Of a stretch of 64,000 nt of DNA, positions 1-11,494 are shown piece by piece. Positions within the stretch are counted from its first letter, which is position 1; each line of letters starts with the position of its first letter. A program made the translations under genes and the position numbers. Under the pieces are notes generated by a model. It searched no databases and had not been told where the DNA came from. It saw only the letters and a program-made list of their open reading frames with translations. Source of the DNA: Pseudomonas sp. NFIX28 (GTDB lineage: Bacteria; Pseudomonadota; Gammaproteobacteria; Pseudomonadales; Pseudomonadaceae); contig NZ_FNPW01000004.1 in NCBI RefSeq assembly GCF_900107395.1, forward strand, positions 186,001 to 250,000, given 5' to 3'.

Positions 1-1575
<1,575 letters not shown>

Positions 1576-1930
1576 GAGAAGCCTGATTCCTTTTTCTGGT
1601 GAAACTTCGTCACATCCATATGGGACGAACGAAGCTCGCCGCTGCAGGCCTAGTGCCATGCACCGACTTACGACAAATCAACAAGTTATGCCATGGATTT
1701 GCGCAGTGAAGGCAGTCACTTCGGACCACCTTGGAAACCGCCGGATGTTATCACAATCGCCGCCACGCACCTATCCCCCTGATGCGCATGGAGCATAGTT
1801 AGTTGACCGATGACAGGCTGATAAGAGACGAGAGAAGCTCAGAGGCTGATTTCGCGCGTAAATGCGGATTTTTTCCCGGACTGACGACCACCCCACGGCA
1901 GCCCGCAGCGAAACCTTTTGCAAAACGATC
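1576..1930. other. intergenic region upstream of gyrA
   Basis: 355 bases between the gyrA start and the mtnA stop. It must hold the gyrA promoter and leader, but I could not fix a convincing -35/-10 pair, a terminator or a small gene. Confidence 0.5.
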
Positions 1931-3007
1931 TCAGTGCAAGCGCTTGCGGCACATCAATTGGGCCATTTTCGCGGTGTCGGGACGCTCGACTATGCCCTTC
2001 TCGGTGATGATTGCGTCGATCAGGTCCGCAGGGGTGACATCAAATACCGGGTTATAGGCCTCGACCTCCGCCCCTACCCGCTTGCCGCCGACCTCCAGCA
2101 ACTCCTTGCCGTCGCGCTCCTCGATCGGAATGTCTTCGCCACTGGCCAGGGCCATGTCGATGGTCGAGCTGGGCGCGACCACCATGAAACGCACGCCGTG
2201 GTGCATGGCATTGACCGCCAGTTGGTAAGTGCCAATCTTGTTCGCCACGTCGCCATTGGCGGTAATGCGGTCGGCACCGACTATTACCCAGGTCACGCCC
2301 TTGGTTTTCATGATGTGCGCGGCGGCGGAGTCGGCATTCAAGGTCACCGGAATGCCTTCATTGGCCAGCTCCCAGGCGGTCAGGCGCGAGCCTTGCAGCC
2401 AGGGACGGGTTTCATTGGCGTACACCCGCTCGACCATCCCTTCGATAAAGGCCCCGCGAATCACCCCCAGCGCCGTGCCAAAACCGCCAGTCGCCAGGGC
2501 GCCGGTGTTGCAATGGGTGAGGATGGCCTGGGCATTGCCCTGGTGTCTGCGAATCAGGTCGACACCCAGCTGCGCCATGGTCAGGTTGGCTTCGCGGTCG
2601 CTTTCATGAATGGCCAGGGCTTCCGCCTCCAGCACCGCCAGCGGGTCGGCGTGATCCTTGAGACGCTCCAGGCGCTCACGCATGCGGTTCAGCGCCCAGA
2701 ACAGGTTGACCGCAGTCGGGCGCGAGTCGGCGAGTAGTGCGAAATCTTCTTCCATCGCCGCCTGCCAGTCGCCACCGGCGGCAAAACGCGCGCGCGCCGC
2801 CAGGACCACACCATACGCGGCGCTGATGCCGATCGCCGGCGCGCCACGCACCACCATCTGGCGAATGGCCTGCGCGACGCCGGCCGCGCTAGTGTAGGCA
2901 ATCCAGCTTTCTTCGAAGGGCAAAATACGCTGATCGAGCAGATACAGGGCGTCATCCCGCCAATCGATGGCCTTTACCTTCTCCGCAGCCAACAGTCGAT
3001 CGCGCAT
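1931..3007 (-). CDS. mtnA: S-methyl-5-thioribose-1-phosphate isomerase
   Basis: Converts methylthioribose-1-phosphate to methylthioribulose-1-phosphate in methionine salvage. The 358-residue protein starts [19 protein letters not shown], the usual length. It carries [13 protein letters not shown] near the N-terminus, the catalytic-cysteine segment [13 protein letters not shown] in mid-protein and the aspartate segment [19 protein letters not shown]. It is divergent from the MTA deaminase gene at 3116, which acts earlier in the same route, with 108 bp between them. The next two salvage steps (mtnB, mtnC) are not nearby; mtnD lies at 37944 beside a deleted mtnB. Confidence 0.96.
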   Translation of the reverse strand: MRDRLLAAEKVKAIDWRDDALYLLDQRILPFEESWIAYTSAAGVAQAIRQMVVRGAPAIGISAAYGVVLAARARFAAGGDWQAAMEEDFALLADSRPTAVNLFWALNRMRERLERLKDHADPLAVLEAEALAIHESDREANLTMAQLGVDLIRRHQGNAQAILTHCNTGALATGGFGTALGVIRGAFIEGMVERVYANETRPWLQGSRLTAWELANEGIPVTLNADSAAAHIMKTKGVTWVIVGADRITANGDVANKIGTYQLAVNAMHHGVRFMVVAPSSTIDMALASGEDIPIEERDGKELLEVGGKRVGAEVEAYNPVFDVTPADLIDAIITEKGIVERPDTAKMAQLMCRKRLH

Positions 3008-3115
3008 CCCTCACCCCGCACTCATGAACAAAAGCCGCCGATTATAGCGATCCCCCGGCGAAGACGCTCGGGTATACTTCGCCATCCTCCACACACGCCC
3101 TGGAACCGATCTTCG

Positions 3116-4447
3116 ATGCCGAACCCTGTCGTTGCCCTCGACCTGCTCCTGTTGCCGACCTGGCTGGTGCCTGTGGAACCGGCCGGCGTAGTGCTCAAGG
3201 AACACGGCCTGGGTATCCGCGACGGCCGCATCGTGTTCATCGGCCCGCGTGCCGACGCCCTGAAGCTGCAGGCCGCCGAGGTCCGCGAGCTGCCTGGCAT
3301 GCTGCTCAGCCCCGGCCTGATCAATGCCCACGGCCACGCGGCGATGACACTGTTCCGCGGCCTGGCCGACGATCTGCCGCTGATGACCTGGCTGGAAAAC
3401 CACATCTGGCCAGCCGAAGCCAAATGGGTCGATGAGGCTTTCGTGCGCGACGGTACCGACCTGGCCATCGCCGAACAGCTCAAAGGCGGGATTACCTGCT
3501 TCTCCGACATGTATTTCTTCCCGAAGGTTGCCAGCGAGCGTGTGCACAACAGTGGCATTCGGGCGCAGATCGCCATTCCGATCCTCGACTTTCCGATCCC
3601 GGGCGCCAGCAGCGCCGACGAGGCCATCCGCCAGGGCGTCGAGCTGTTCGGCGACCTCAAGCATCATCCGCGCATCAAGATCACTTTCGGCCCCCACGCG
3701 CCCTACACGGTCGGCGACGAAAACCTCGAGAAGATCCGGATCATCGCCGAAGAGCTCGATGCCTCGATCCACATGCACGTCCATGAAACCGCCTTCGAAG
3801 TGCAACAGGCCGTTACCCGCCACGGCGAGCGACCCTTGGCCCGCCTGTCGCGACTGGGGTTGCTCGGGCCGCGCTTCCAGGCCGTGCACATGACCCAAAT
3901 CAGCGATGACGACCTGGCTTTGCTGGTAGAAACCAACAGCAATGTCATTCACTGCCCGGAATCGAACCTGAAACTGGCCAGCGGCTTCTGCCCGGTGGAG
4001 CGGCTGTGGCAGGCTGGCGTCAATGTGGCAGTGGGTACCGACGGGGCCGCCAGCAACAACGACCTGGACCTGCTCGGCGAAACCCGTACCGCCGCACTGC
4101 TGGCCAAGGCGGTGGCAGGCTCGGCCAGCGCCCTGAATGCACACCAGGCGCTGCGCATGGCCACGCTCAACGGCGCGCGAGCCCTGGGCCTGGAGAGCGA
4201 AATCGGCTCGCTGGAGCTCGGCAAGGCCGCGGACCTGGTGGCTTTCGACCTCTCAGGCCTGGCGCAGCAACCGATCTACGACCCGGTTTCGCAGCTTATA
4301 TATGCCACCGGCCGCGATTGCGTGAAACACCTTTGGGTCGCCGGCAAGCAATTGCTCGACGACCGGCGCCTGACGCGCCTGGACGAACAACAGCTGCACG
4401 CCACGGCAACTACCTGGGGCCGGCGCATCGGCGGCCATACCGAATAG
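3116..4447 (+). CDS. mtaD: 5-methylthioadenosine deaminase, TRZ/ATZ amidohydrolase family
   Basis: A zinc amidohydrolase of 443 residues. Metal-ligand and catalytic motifs are visible: [17 protein letters not shown] (HxH of the first strand), the HMHVHET and HMTQ histidine segments, and [16 protein letters not shown] holding the conserved aspartate. In P. aeruginosa the orthologue next to ubiG deaminates 5-methylthioadenosine to methylthioinosine; I infer the same here from family and order. It is probably promoted from the gap after mtnA, which contains a TATACT element at about 3073. S-adenosylhomocysteine or another adenosine-like substrate is also possible for the family. Confidence 0.88.
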   Translation: MPNPVVALDLLLLPTWLVPVEPAGVVLKEHGLGIRDGRIVFIGPRADALKLQAAEVRELPGMLLSPGLINAHGHAAMTLFRGLADDLPLMTWLENHIWPAEAKWVDEAFVRDGTDLAIAEQLKGGITCFSDMYFFPKVASERVHNSGIRAQIAIPILDFPIPGASSADEAIRQGVELFGDLKHHPRIKITFGPHAPYTVGDENLEKIRIIAEELDASIHMHVHETAFEVQQAVTRHGERPLARLSRLGLLGPRFQAVHMTQISDDDLALLVETNSNVIHCPESNLKLASGFCPVERLWQAGVNVAVGTDGAASNNDLDLLGETRTAALLAKAVAGSASALNAHQALRMATLNGARALGLESEIGSLELGKAADLVAFDLSGLAQQPIYDPVSQLIYATGRDCVKHLWVAGKQLLDDRRLTRLDEQQLHATATTWGRRIGGHTE

Positions 4448-4455
4448 CAGGAACC

Positions 4456-4473
4456 CTCGAGCCTCGGCTCGAG
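4456..4473. repeat. perfect hairpin between mtaD and ubiG
   Basis: CTCGAGCC-TC-GGCTCGAG, an 8-bp perfect stem with a two-base loop, lies in the 65-bp gap. No T run follows, so it is not a classic terminator. It could stabilise or separate the two messages. Confidence 0.45.
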
Positions 4474-4512
4474 ACAGGACAGCAAGAATTTTCCAGATTC
4501 AGAGGATTACCC

Positions 4513-5211
4513 ATGAGTAACGTCGACCACGCCGAAATCGCCAAATTCGAAGCCCTCGCCCATCGCTGGTGGGACCGCGAGAGCGAATTCAAACCGCTGC
4601 ACGACATCAACCCGCTGCGCGTCAACTGGATTGACGAGCGCGTCAACCTGGCAGGCAAGAAAGTCCTCGACGTCGGCTGCGGCGGCGGCATCCTCAGCGA
4701 AGCCATGGCCCAGCGTGGCGCCACGGTAATGGGCATCGACATGGGCGAAGCCCCCCTGGCGGTGGCACAGCTGCACCAACTGGAATCCGGGGTGAACGTC
4801 GAATACCGGCAAATCACCGCCGAAGCCCTGGCCGAGGAAATGCCCGAGCAGTTCGACGTCGTCACCTGCCTGGAAATGCTTGAGCACGTACCGGATCCTT
4901 CCTCGGTGATCCGCGCCTGCTTCCGCATGGTCAAACCCGGCGGCCAGGTGTTCTTCTCGACCATCAACCGCAATCCAAAGGCCTACCTGTTCGCCATCAT
5001 CGGCGCCGAATACATCATGAAGCTGCTGCCGCGCGGCACCCATGACTTCAAGAAATTCATCCGCCCTTCCGAACTGGGCGCCTGGAGCCGCGACGCCGGC
5101 CTGACCGTCAAGGACATCATCGGCCTGACCTACAACCCGCTGACCAAGCACTACAAGCTGGCCGCCGACGTCGACGTCAACTACATGATCCAGACCCTGC
5201 GAGAGGAATAA
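4513..5211 (+). CDS. ubiG: bifunctional ubiquinone O-methyltransferase UbiG
   Basis: SAM-dependent methyltransferase doing both O-methylations of ubiquinone synthesis. The 232-residue protein starts [20 protein letters not shown]. The SAM-binding motif [16 protein letters not shown] is at about residues 51-66, and [11 protein letters not shown] is a further family motif. I use ATG 4513, preceded by AGAGGATTACCC, although the reading frame is open far upstream. It is followed four bases later by mupP, so the two are very likely co-transcribed. Confidence 0.96.
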   Translation: MSNVDHAEIAKFEALAHRWWDRESEFKPLHDINPLRVNWIDERVNLAGKKVLDVGCGGGILSEAMAQRGATVMGIDMGEAPLAVAQLHQLESGVNVEYRQITAEALAEEMPEQFDVVTCLEMLEHVPDPSSVIRACFRMVKPGGQVFFSTINRNPKAYLFAIIGAEYIMKLLPRGTHDFKKFIRPSELGAWSRDAGLTVKDIIGLTYNPLTKHYKLAADVDVNYMIQTLREE

Positions 5212-5215
5212 GCCC

Positions 5216-5887
5216 ATGCGTATCAGAGCAGTTCTTTTCGACATGGACGGCACCCTGCTCGACACCGCGCCGGACTTCATCGCCATCTGCCAGGCCATGC
5301 GCACCGACCGCGGCCTGGCGCCGATCGCGGACAAGCATATCCGCGACGAAATCTCCGGCGGCGCCCGGGCCATGGTTGCCGTCACCTTCTCGATGGACCC
5401 GGAATCGCCGGGCTTCGAAGAGCTGCGCCTGGAGTTCCTGGAGCGCTACCTCAAGCATTGCGCGGTGCACAGCAAGCTGTTCGACGGCATGGCCGAGCTG
5501 CTGGCCGATATCGAGAAAGCCAATCTGATCTGGGGCGTGGTCACCAACAAGCCGGTGCGGTTTGCCGAGCCGATCATGCAGCAACTGGGCCTGGCTGAAC
5601 GCTCCGCCCTGTTGATCTGCCCCGATCACGTGAAGAACAGCAAACCCGATCCGGAACCCTTGATTCTGGCGTGCAAGATGCTCGACCTCGACCCGGCCAG
5701 CGTGCTGTTCGTCGGCGACGACCTGCGCGACATCGAGTCGGGACGCGATGCAGGCACCCGGACCGCCGCGGTGACCTACGGCTACATTCATCCGGACGAC
5801 AATCCCAAGCACTGGGGCGCCGACGTGGTGGTCGACCATCCGCTGGAACTGCGCCAGGTCCTGGATCAGGCTCTGTGCAGCTGCTGA
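5216..5887 (+). CDS. mupP: N-acetylmuramic acid 6-phosphate phosphatase MupP (HAD family)
   Basis: A HAD-superfamily phosphatase of 223 residues. The nucleophile motif [10 protein letters not shown] has Asp9 and Asp11; TNKP is the second motif and [11 protein letters not shown] the acidic metal-binding motif. The family resembles phosphoglycolate phosphatase, and older annotation would say gph. In Pseudomonas the copy just after ubiG is MupP, which removes phosphate from MurNAc-6-P in the cell-wall recycling route that by-passes de novo UDP-MurNAc synthesis. I assign it by that position. The gap to ubiG is 4 bp and to the SDR gene 38 bp, so this looks like one operon. Confidence 0.87.
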   Translation: MRIRAVLFDMDGTLLDTAPDFIAICQAMRTDRGLAPIADKHIRDEISGGARAMVAVTFSMDPESPGFEELRLEFLERYLKHCAVHSKLFDGMAELLADIEKANLIWGVVTNKPVRFAEPIMQQLGLAERSALLICPDHVKNSKPDPEPLILACKMLDLDPASVLFVGDDLRDIESGRDAGTRTAAVTYGYIHPDDNPKHWGADVVVDHPLELRQVLDQALCSC

Positions 5888-5925
5888 TCTGTTCAGGCTT
5901 TCGCTTCTGATTTCCCGAGGTTTTT

Positions 5926-6666
5926 ATGTTTGATTATTCCGCCCGCCCCGAACTGCTCAAGGATCGGGTCATTCTGGTCACCGGCGCCGGTCGCGGCATC
6001 GGCGCCGCTGCCGCCAAGACCTTCGCCGCCCACGGCGCCACCGTACTGCTGCTGGGCAAGACCGAAGCCAACCTGACCCAGGTGTATGACGAGATCGAAG
6101 CCGCCGGCCATCCTCAGCCGGTGGTGATTCCGTTCAACCTGGAGACCGCCCTGCCGCACCAGTACGACGAGCTGGCTGCCATGGTCGAAGCCGAGTTCGG
6201 CCACCTGGACGGCTTGTTGCACAACGCCTCGATCATTGGTCCGCGCACGCCACTGGAACAACTCTCGGGCGAGAACTTCATGCGCGTGATGCAAGTCAAC
6301 GTCAACGCCATGTTCATGCTGACCAGCACCCTGCTGCCGCTGCTCAAGCTGTCCCAGGACGCGTCGGTGGTGTTCACCTCCAGCAGCGTTGGCCGCAAGG
6401 GCCGCGCCTACTGGGGCGCGTATGGCGTTTCGAAATTCGCCACCGAAGGCCTGATGCAAACCCTGGCCGATGAAATCGACGGCGTCGCACCGGTGCGCGC
6501 CAATAGCGTCAATCCGGGCGCAACCCGTACCAGCATGCGGGCCCAGGCCTATCCCGGGGAAAACCCGAGCAATAACCCGGCCCCCGAAGAAATCATGCCG
6601 GTCTATCTCTACCTCATGGGCCCAGACAGTACCGGCATCAACGGCCAGGCCTTCAACGCCCAGTAA
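5926..6666 (+). CDS. yciK: YciK-type short-chain oxidoreductase
   Basis: Short-chain dehydrogenase/reductase of 246 residues. The nucleotide-binding motif VTGAGRGIG is at about residues 18-26, LHNAS replaces the usual NNAG (about residue 99), and the catalytic serine and YxxxK are in SSSVGRKGRAYWGAYGVSK. These are hallmarks of the YciK subgroup, whose substrate is not established. It is the last gene of the ubiG-mupP-yciK run. A GCCGCG/CGCGGC stem (6680-6703) follows the stop but lacks a T tract. Confidence 0.88.
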   Translation: MFDYSARPELLKDRVILVTGAGRGIGAAAAKTFAAHGATVLLLGKTEANLTQVYDEIEAAGHPQPVVIPFNLETALPHQYDELAAMVEAEFGHLDGLLHNASIIGPRTPLEQLSGENFMRVMQVNVNAMFMLTSTLLPLLKLSQDASVVFTSSSVGRKGRAYWGAYGVSKFATEGLMQTLADEIDGVAPVRANSVNPGATRTSMRAQAYPGENPSNNPAPEEIMPVYLYLMGPDSTGINGQAFNAQ

Positions 6667-7036
6667 TGTTCCTCCCTTGGCCGCGACGGAATACCGCCGC
6701 GGCACCTCCTTTCCCACCGGCCTTCGCCCGATCATCGCCAAACCAATGCCTCACCCGGCAGGGCCAACCTTCCCGCAGCCCAAGCCAACCCGCTGAATTC
6801 AAACGTATTTTTATCACATGAAGCGAATGGCATGACTTTCGCTCCTAATTTGCTCAGATACGCAGCGTATTGGCGAAACTCAGCGACGATTGAGTCAGGG
6901 CTTATAACAGGCCGTAAAGCGGATTAGACTGTGCTCTCTTTGTCCTACGGGACTGATGGAACAGTATGACGTGCAGCCATGAGCCGCTCTCACCCAGCCA
7001 GTAAGACTGCATTACGTGCTCAGGGGCCCACGCCAT
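6667..7036. other. intergenic region before the GGDEF gene
   Basis: 370 bases with no supportable protein gene. It begins with the weak stem noted after yciK and turns AT-richer from about 6800 (ATTTTTATCACATGAAG). It probably holds the promoter of the diguanylate cyclase gene. I see no clear small RNA. Confidence 0.4.
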
Positions 7037-7963
7037 ATGAAAACACCGACCCAGACCAACGCAATTGACTTCGACAGCGCCAAATTGCAACGCCTGGGCT
7101 TTGGCCAGCAGTCACCGCTCCTGCAACGTCCGGTCAGTCTCGCCCAGTTGCGCCAGCAGCTGAGCCTGCAATTGCAGACCAGCCTGGAACCGCAACACAT
7201 TCTTGGCTTGTTCTTTCGCGAAACCCAACGCCTTGTGCCCCTGGACGCCCTGGTTTACCAGCACAAACCCAGCGACTTGCGCCTGGAATTCGGCCAGCGC
7301 GGCCATCATTCCATCAGCTACAGCCTGAGCCATGAAGGCGAGACCATGGGCGAGCTGGTATTTCGGCGCAATCAACGCTTCAGCGATCAGGAGCAGGGCC
7401 ATCTGGAGTCGCTGCTGTCCACCCTGCTTTACCCGATGCGCAACGCCCTGCTCTATCGGGCCGCCACCCGTAGCGCCCTGCGCGACCCCTTGACCGACAC
7501 CGGCAACCGGATCGCCATGGACCAGACACTGCAACGGGAAATTGACATGGCCCGCCGCCACCTGCACCCGCTGTCGCTGTTGATGCTGGATATCGATCAT
7601 TTCAAGAGAATCAACGACAGCCATGGGCACAGCGCCGGCGATGAAGTGCTCAAGGCCGTCGCCGCGACCATCAAGGCGCAGTTGCGTAACGTCGACATGG
7701 TGTTTCGTTTTGGTGGCGAGGAGTTCTTGATCCTGCTGTCCAACACCGGCCGCGATGCCGCCGCCATGGTGGGGGAACGGCTGCGCCAGGCGGCCCAGGC
7801 CAAGGATTACTGGGCGGACGGGACCTTGATCGAACTGACGGTCAGCCTGGGTTGCTCGACCCTGCTGCCGGGGGAATCGGCCGAGAGCCTGCTGCGCCGC
7901 GCGGACAGCGCGCTATACGTGGCCAAGCGTGAAGGCCGCAACCGCCTGGCAATGGCTGGCTGA
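7037..7963 (+). CDS. soluble GGDEF-domain diguanylate cyclase
   Basis: Predicted to make cyclic di-GMP from two GTP. The protein is 308 residues from ATG 7037, which has AGGGG ten bases upstream; an in-frame GTG at 7016 would add seven residues and has a poorer ribosome site. Residues 1-150 form a sensor-like region without a membrane segment. The C-terminal half is a full GGDEF domain: DPLTDTGNR, LDIDHFKRINDSHGH and the active-site signature FRFGGEEFLILL. An inhibitory I-site RNVD lies five residues before GGEEF, so product feedback is likely. It is encoded near an RbdA-like GGDEF-EAL protein of opposite predicted activity. Confidence 0.9.
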   Translation: MKTPTQTNAIDFDSAKLQRLGFGQQSPLLQRPVSLAQLRQQLSLQLQTSLEPQHILGLFFRETQRLVPLDALVYQHKPSDLRLEFGQRGHHSISYSLSHEGETMGELVFRRNQRFSDQEQGHLESLLSTLLYPMRNALLYRAATRSALRDPLTDTGNRIAMDQTLQREIDMARRHLHPLSLLMLDIDHFKRINDSHGHSAGDEVLKAVAATIKAQLRNVDMVFRFGGEEFLILLSNTGRDAAAMVGERLRQAAQAKDYWADGTLIELTVSLGCSTLLPGESAESLLRRADSALYVAKREGRNRLAMAG

Positions 7964-7999
7964 GAGAGCGGCCAGGGCTGCCCCAGTCGCAGGCGCCCT

Positions 8000-8785
8000 T
8001 CAACCTTCGACCAGCGCCATCCGTCCACGGGCCGCCGGAGCCTTTTCTTGCTGCATGCAACGCTCCAGGAACAGATGCATGTAGTCATAACTCTTGCAGA
8101 TCGCCTGGCGCAGTTCGCTCTGCAAGGCTTTGCTCGGCTTCATGCCGGCCAGGGTACAGATGATTTCCAGCGCTTCCCAAGGGTGTGCATCGTCATATTG
8201 GGCATGCATTTTCAGCCACTTCATCGCCCGCTTGCGCTCTTCTTCGGGAAAGGCCGCCGCATAGACACCGCTGGAACAGACCAGCGCCGACCACTCACCC
8301 GTTGCGCCCTCGATGGCATAGTTGGTGGCCGCAATCGCCACGATCAGCGAGTCGGCGGAGCTGGTGTGCCAGCACCAATGACTCAACGCGTGCAATTCGG
8401 GGGGCACCTGCTGCGCCTGCAGGTCTTCCAGGCTCACGCCGTGGGCGCGACTCCAGTTCACCCAGTAATCGGCATGATTGAGCTCGACTCGGATATTGCG
8501 CATCAACCAGCGCCGCGCCATGTCTTCCCCCGGGTGACGGGCAAAACGGGTCTTGGTCAGGTTCTGCGCCATGTACAGGGCGAATTGCTCGACAACCGGC
8601 CAGCCACCGATCAGGTACTGGCGCATGGTCTTGTTGCTGAGCTTGTTATCGCGCATGCGCTGGTACAGTTCGTGGTCGACCACGCGGCGCTTGCTTTCGC
8701 TGCAATCCTGGATCAGCTGCTGGGCCCAGGCGGGGTAGCTTGCAGCGTCCATCAGCGGACCGGTTCGGTTGAATGCGTCGATCAC
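8000..8785 (-). CDS. TenA/PqqC-like iron-containing oxidase family protein
   Basis: 261 residues from GTG 8785, which has AAAGGAG eight bases upstream. All-helical haem-oxygenase-like fold: WPVVEQFALYMAQNL, RNIRVELNHADYWVNWSRA, a central HWCWHTSS segment and YDDAHPWEALEII carry histidines and acidic residues spaced as in TenA/PqqC-like proteins. It is often annotated as a TenA family transcriptional regulator, but no DNA-binding domain is visible. A small-molecule oxidase or thiaminase-like role is more consistent with the fold. The substrate is unknown. It sits 45 bp downstream of the RbdA-like gene on the same strand. Confidence 0.7.
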   Translation of the reverse strand: MIDAFNRTGPLMDAASYPAWAQQLIQDCSESKRRVVDHELYQRMRDNKLSNKTMRQYLIGGWPVVEQFALYMAQNLTKTRFARHPGEDMARRWLMRNIRVELNHADYWVNWSRAHGVSLEDLQAQQVPPELHALSHWCWHTSSADSLIVAIAATNYAIEGATGEWSALVCSSGVYAAAFPEEERKRAMKWLKMHAQYDDAHPWEALEIICTLAGMKPSKALQSELRQAICKSYDYMHLFLERCMQQEKAPAARGRMALVEG

Positions 8786-8830
8786 TGTCGGGGCTCCTTT
8801 TGATGGTGATGGTACGGATCAGCGAGAGAT

Positions 8831-11290
8831 TCAACGGAACGTGCCAGGAGCCTTGAATAACAGAGGCTGTGGTCGCGAAGGCCGGCACTGCAGACTGTCG
8901 CAGGTAAAGAGCTGTGGGCGCTCGATCAGGTAGCCCTGAGCGTAATCCACGCCGATCTCCAGCAATGCCTGCTCAATCTGCGGAGTTTCGACAAACTCGG
9001 CAATCGTGCGTTTACCCATCACATGACCGATATGGTTGATCACCTCGACCATCGCGCGATTGACCGGGTCGTCCAGCATATCCTTTACGAAACTTCCATC
9101 GATCTTCAGGAAGTCTACAGGCAAATGTTTGAGATAAGCGAATGACGACATTCCCGCGCAGAAGTCGTCGAGGGAAAAGTGACAACCCAAGCCTTTGAGT
9201 TCGTTAATGAATCGAATGGCGCTGCCGAGATTGGAGATGGCGCTGGTCTCGGTGATTTCAAAACAAATCATGTCTGCTGGCACCCCATGGACAATGAACT
9301 GCTCGCGCAGGAAATCCAGGAAAGCCTCGTCGCCAATGGTCGCACCAGACAAGTTGATCGCGCACATGGCCAAAGGCCCCTCGCGCTCTTCGCGAATGCA
9401 TTCGGCAATGATCTTGAACACATTCTGCACCACCCAACGGTCCAGGGAAGTCATCAAGCCGTAGCGCTCGGCGGCCGGGATGAAGCTGTCGGGCAGGATC
9501 ATCCGCCCGGCCTCGTCATGCAGGCGCAGCAGAATCTCGATATGCCCGCCGAGCCGGTCCACATGGCTCAAGGCGGCTATTTCCTGGGCATAAAGGCAGA
9601 AGCGGTTTTCCTCCAGCGCCATGTGCAGGCGCTGGACCCAGGCCATTTCACCAAAGCGCAGGGACAACTCCGAATCGTCCGCGTGATACACCTGGACCCG
9701 GTTGCGCCCCTTCTCCTTGGCCATGTAGCACGCCATGTCCGCCGCCCGCAGCGACGCCTCGAGGGTGGTCGGCGATTGCGCCACGTGCACCAGGCCGATG
9801 CTGACCGTGGTAACGAAGGGCCGGCCCTTCCAGACAAAATGCAGGTTCTGCACCGTCTGGCGCAGGCCTTCGGCGATCTTTTCCGCCGCTTCCGGCGAGC
9901 AGTTCTCCAACAGGATGCCGAACTCGTCGCCGCCCAGGCGCGCCAGGGTATCGCCCTCGCGCAGGCCCGACTGGAGCAAGGCGCAGATATGCCGCAGCAA
10001 CTCGTCCCCCGCCGCATGGCCGCAGGTGTCGTTGACCAGCTTGAACTGGTCCAGGTCGAGGAACATCAATGCATGCCGTCCCGCCTGCCGGCTCAGGTTG
10101 TGCAATGCCTGTTCCAGGCGGTATTCGAACTCGCGGCGGTTCGCCAGGCCGGTCAAGGCGTCGTGCGTCGCCTGCCAGGACAGATTGGCAATGTATTGGC
10201 GTTCCTGGGTCATGTCGTGCAGCACCAGCACCGTACCGCTGACTTTGCCGGCGTTCTGGATAGGCGCACCGACCAGCGTCACCGACACCGTGCTGCCATC
10301 CAGCCGCTGGATCAGCTTCGAGTGTTCGCTACCGCCGCTGAGCTGGCCGCTGAGGATGTGTTCGATCAGGGTAAAACCGTCGGCCTGGGCGTTTTCATCC
10401 AGCAGGTTGAACAACGCGGCCAGCGGCAGCCCCACGGCCTGTTCGGCCTTCCAGTGGGTCAACTCCTCGGCGGCCGGGTTCATGTAGGCAATGGCGCCGT
10501 CTACATCGGTGGTGATGACGCCGTCGCCAATGGATTGCAGGGTGATCTGCGCCCGCTCCTTTTCCAGCTGCAGGGCGCTGGCGAATTCATGACGCTGTGC
10601 CAACAGCTTATGAGTGCGCAGTAATGCCAGGACGATCAGACCCAACGCAGTGGCCAGGTTGGTAATCAGCAACAGCCTGAGAATGACCCGCGAGCCTTCG
10701 CCCAGGGCATCGCTGAAGGCCTTCGCCGCCGGCGTCACGCCGTCGTTGATGGCGAAAATCTGGTTCTTCCAGCGCTGGATATCGGCTTCGGAGGCCTGGC
10801 TGCTGGTAATGCCGCGGTGCATTTCATGGGCCACGCTATCGAGTTGCACCAGGTAACTGTCGCCCACGGTCCACAGGTCGATGGCCTTTTCCAGGTAGCT
10901 GAAATGACGAAAGTTCAGGTACAGCCAAATCACGCTGTCACTGTCGGCGGGATGGTTGCCGCCCTTGAGAATCCCCGCCCGCGCCGCACTCAGGTCGGGC
11001 GGTTGCCGATCCAGCGCGACCCGCAGCTCATGCCCGCCCTGAGGCACGGCGATCGCATTCTGGTATTTCAGAAAGATCGACTCATCGCGGCTGTCGGCGT
11101 AGAGATTGAGGTAATAGATGGCGTCTTTCTGGCCCTTGGACCAAAGACTTTCTCCGGCAACGTAACCACGTACCGCCGAAAGGACATATAAGCTGAGGCC
11201 ACCCAGCAGCGCTTGAAACAACACCACCGCGATAAATGGCCAGACGATGCCCAATAGCCGTGGCGTTCCGAGAGTCCGCTTTTGCTTCAT
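8831..11290 (-). CDS. rbdA: RbdA-like membrane PAS-GGDEF-EAL protein
   Basis: An inner-membrane cyclic-di-GMP enzyme of 819 residues. One N-terminal membrane segment (about 15-38), a periplasmic sensor of about 150 residues, and a second membrane segment (LLLITNLATALGLIVLALL, about 205-225) precede a PAS domain. Then come GGDEF (ARLGGDEFGILL with I-site REGD five residues before) and EAL. The EAL triplet reads EIL (IEILLRL), but FEITETS, DDFCAGMSSF, LKIDGSFVKD and the distal AEFVE are present. Length, architecture and nearby bolA/fumC match P. aeruginosa RbdA, which promotes biofilm dispersal, so net phosphodiesterase activity is likely. The symbol is by that analogy. Confidence 0.8.
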   Translation of the reverse strand: MKQKRTLGTPRLLGIVWPFIAVVLFQALLGGLSLYVLSAVRGYVAGESLWSKGQKDAIYYLNLYADSRDESIFLKYQNAIAVPQGGHELRVALDRQPPDLSAARAGILKGGNHPADSDSVIWLYLNFRHFSYLEKAIDLWTVGDSYLVQLDSVAHEMHRGITSSQASEADIQRWKNQIFAINDGVTPAAKAFSDALGEGSRVILRLLLITNLATALGLIVLALLRTHKLLAQRHEFASALQLEKERAQITLQSIGDGVITTDVDGAIAYMNPAAEELTHWKAEQAVGLPLAALFNLLDENAQADGFTLIEHILSGQLSGGSEHSKLIQRLDGSTVSVTLVGAPIQNAGKVSGTVLVLHDMTQERQYIANLSWQATHDALTGLANRREFEYRLEQALHNLSRQAGRHALMFLDLDQFKLVNDTCGHAAGDELLRHICALLQSGLREGDTLARLGGDEFGILLENCSPEAAEKIAEGLRQTVQNLHFVWKGRPFVTTVSIGLVHVAQSPTTLEASLRAADMACYMAKEKGRNRVQVYHADDSELSLRFGEMAWVQRLHMALEENRFCLYAQEIAALSHVDRLGGHIEILLRLHDEAGRMILPDSFIPAAERYGLMTSLDRWVVQNVFKIIAECIREEREGPLAMCAINLSGATIGDEAFLDFLREQFIVHGVPADMICFEITETSAISNLGSAIRFINELKGLGCHFSLDDFCAGMSSFAYLKHLPVDFLKIDGSFVKDMLDDPVNRAMVEVINHIGHVMGKRTIAEFVETPQIEQALLEIGVDYAQGYLIERPQLFTCDSLQCRPSRPQPLLFKAPGTFR

Positions 11291-11494
11291 GAGGTCCCTT
11301 GCATAAGCACTGCCAGATGAACACCCGAGAAAATACCGCTCCTGACAGCACAGACTAGGCTAATTTCCGTGGCTTCGAACGCACGGGACGCGGCGTTCCA
11401 GCCCGATACCAGCCAAGATGCGGCGCAGCCTTGCTACAGGCGGGTCATTTCCTCAAGGAAATTCAAGCACTAAGCACAGAAATCCGGACAAAAC

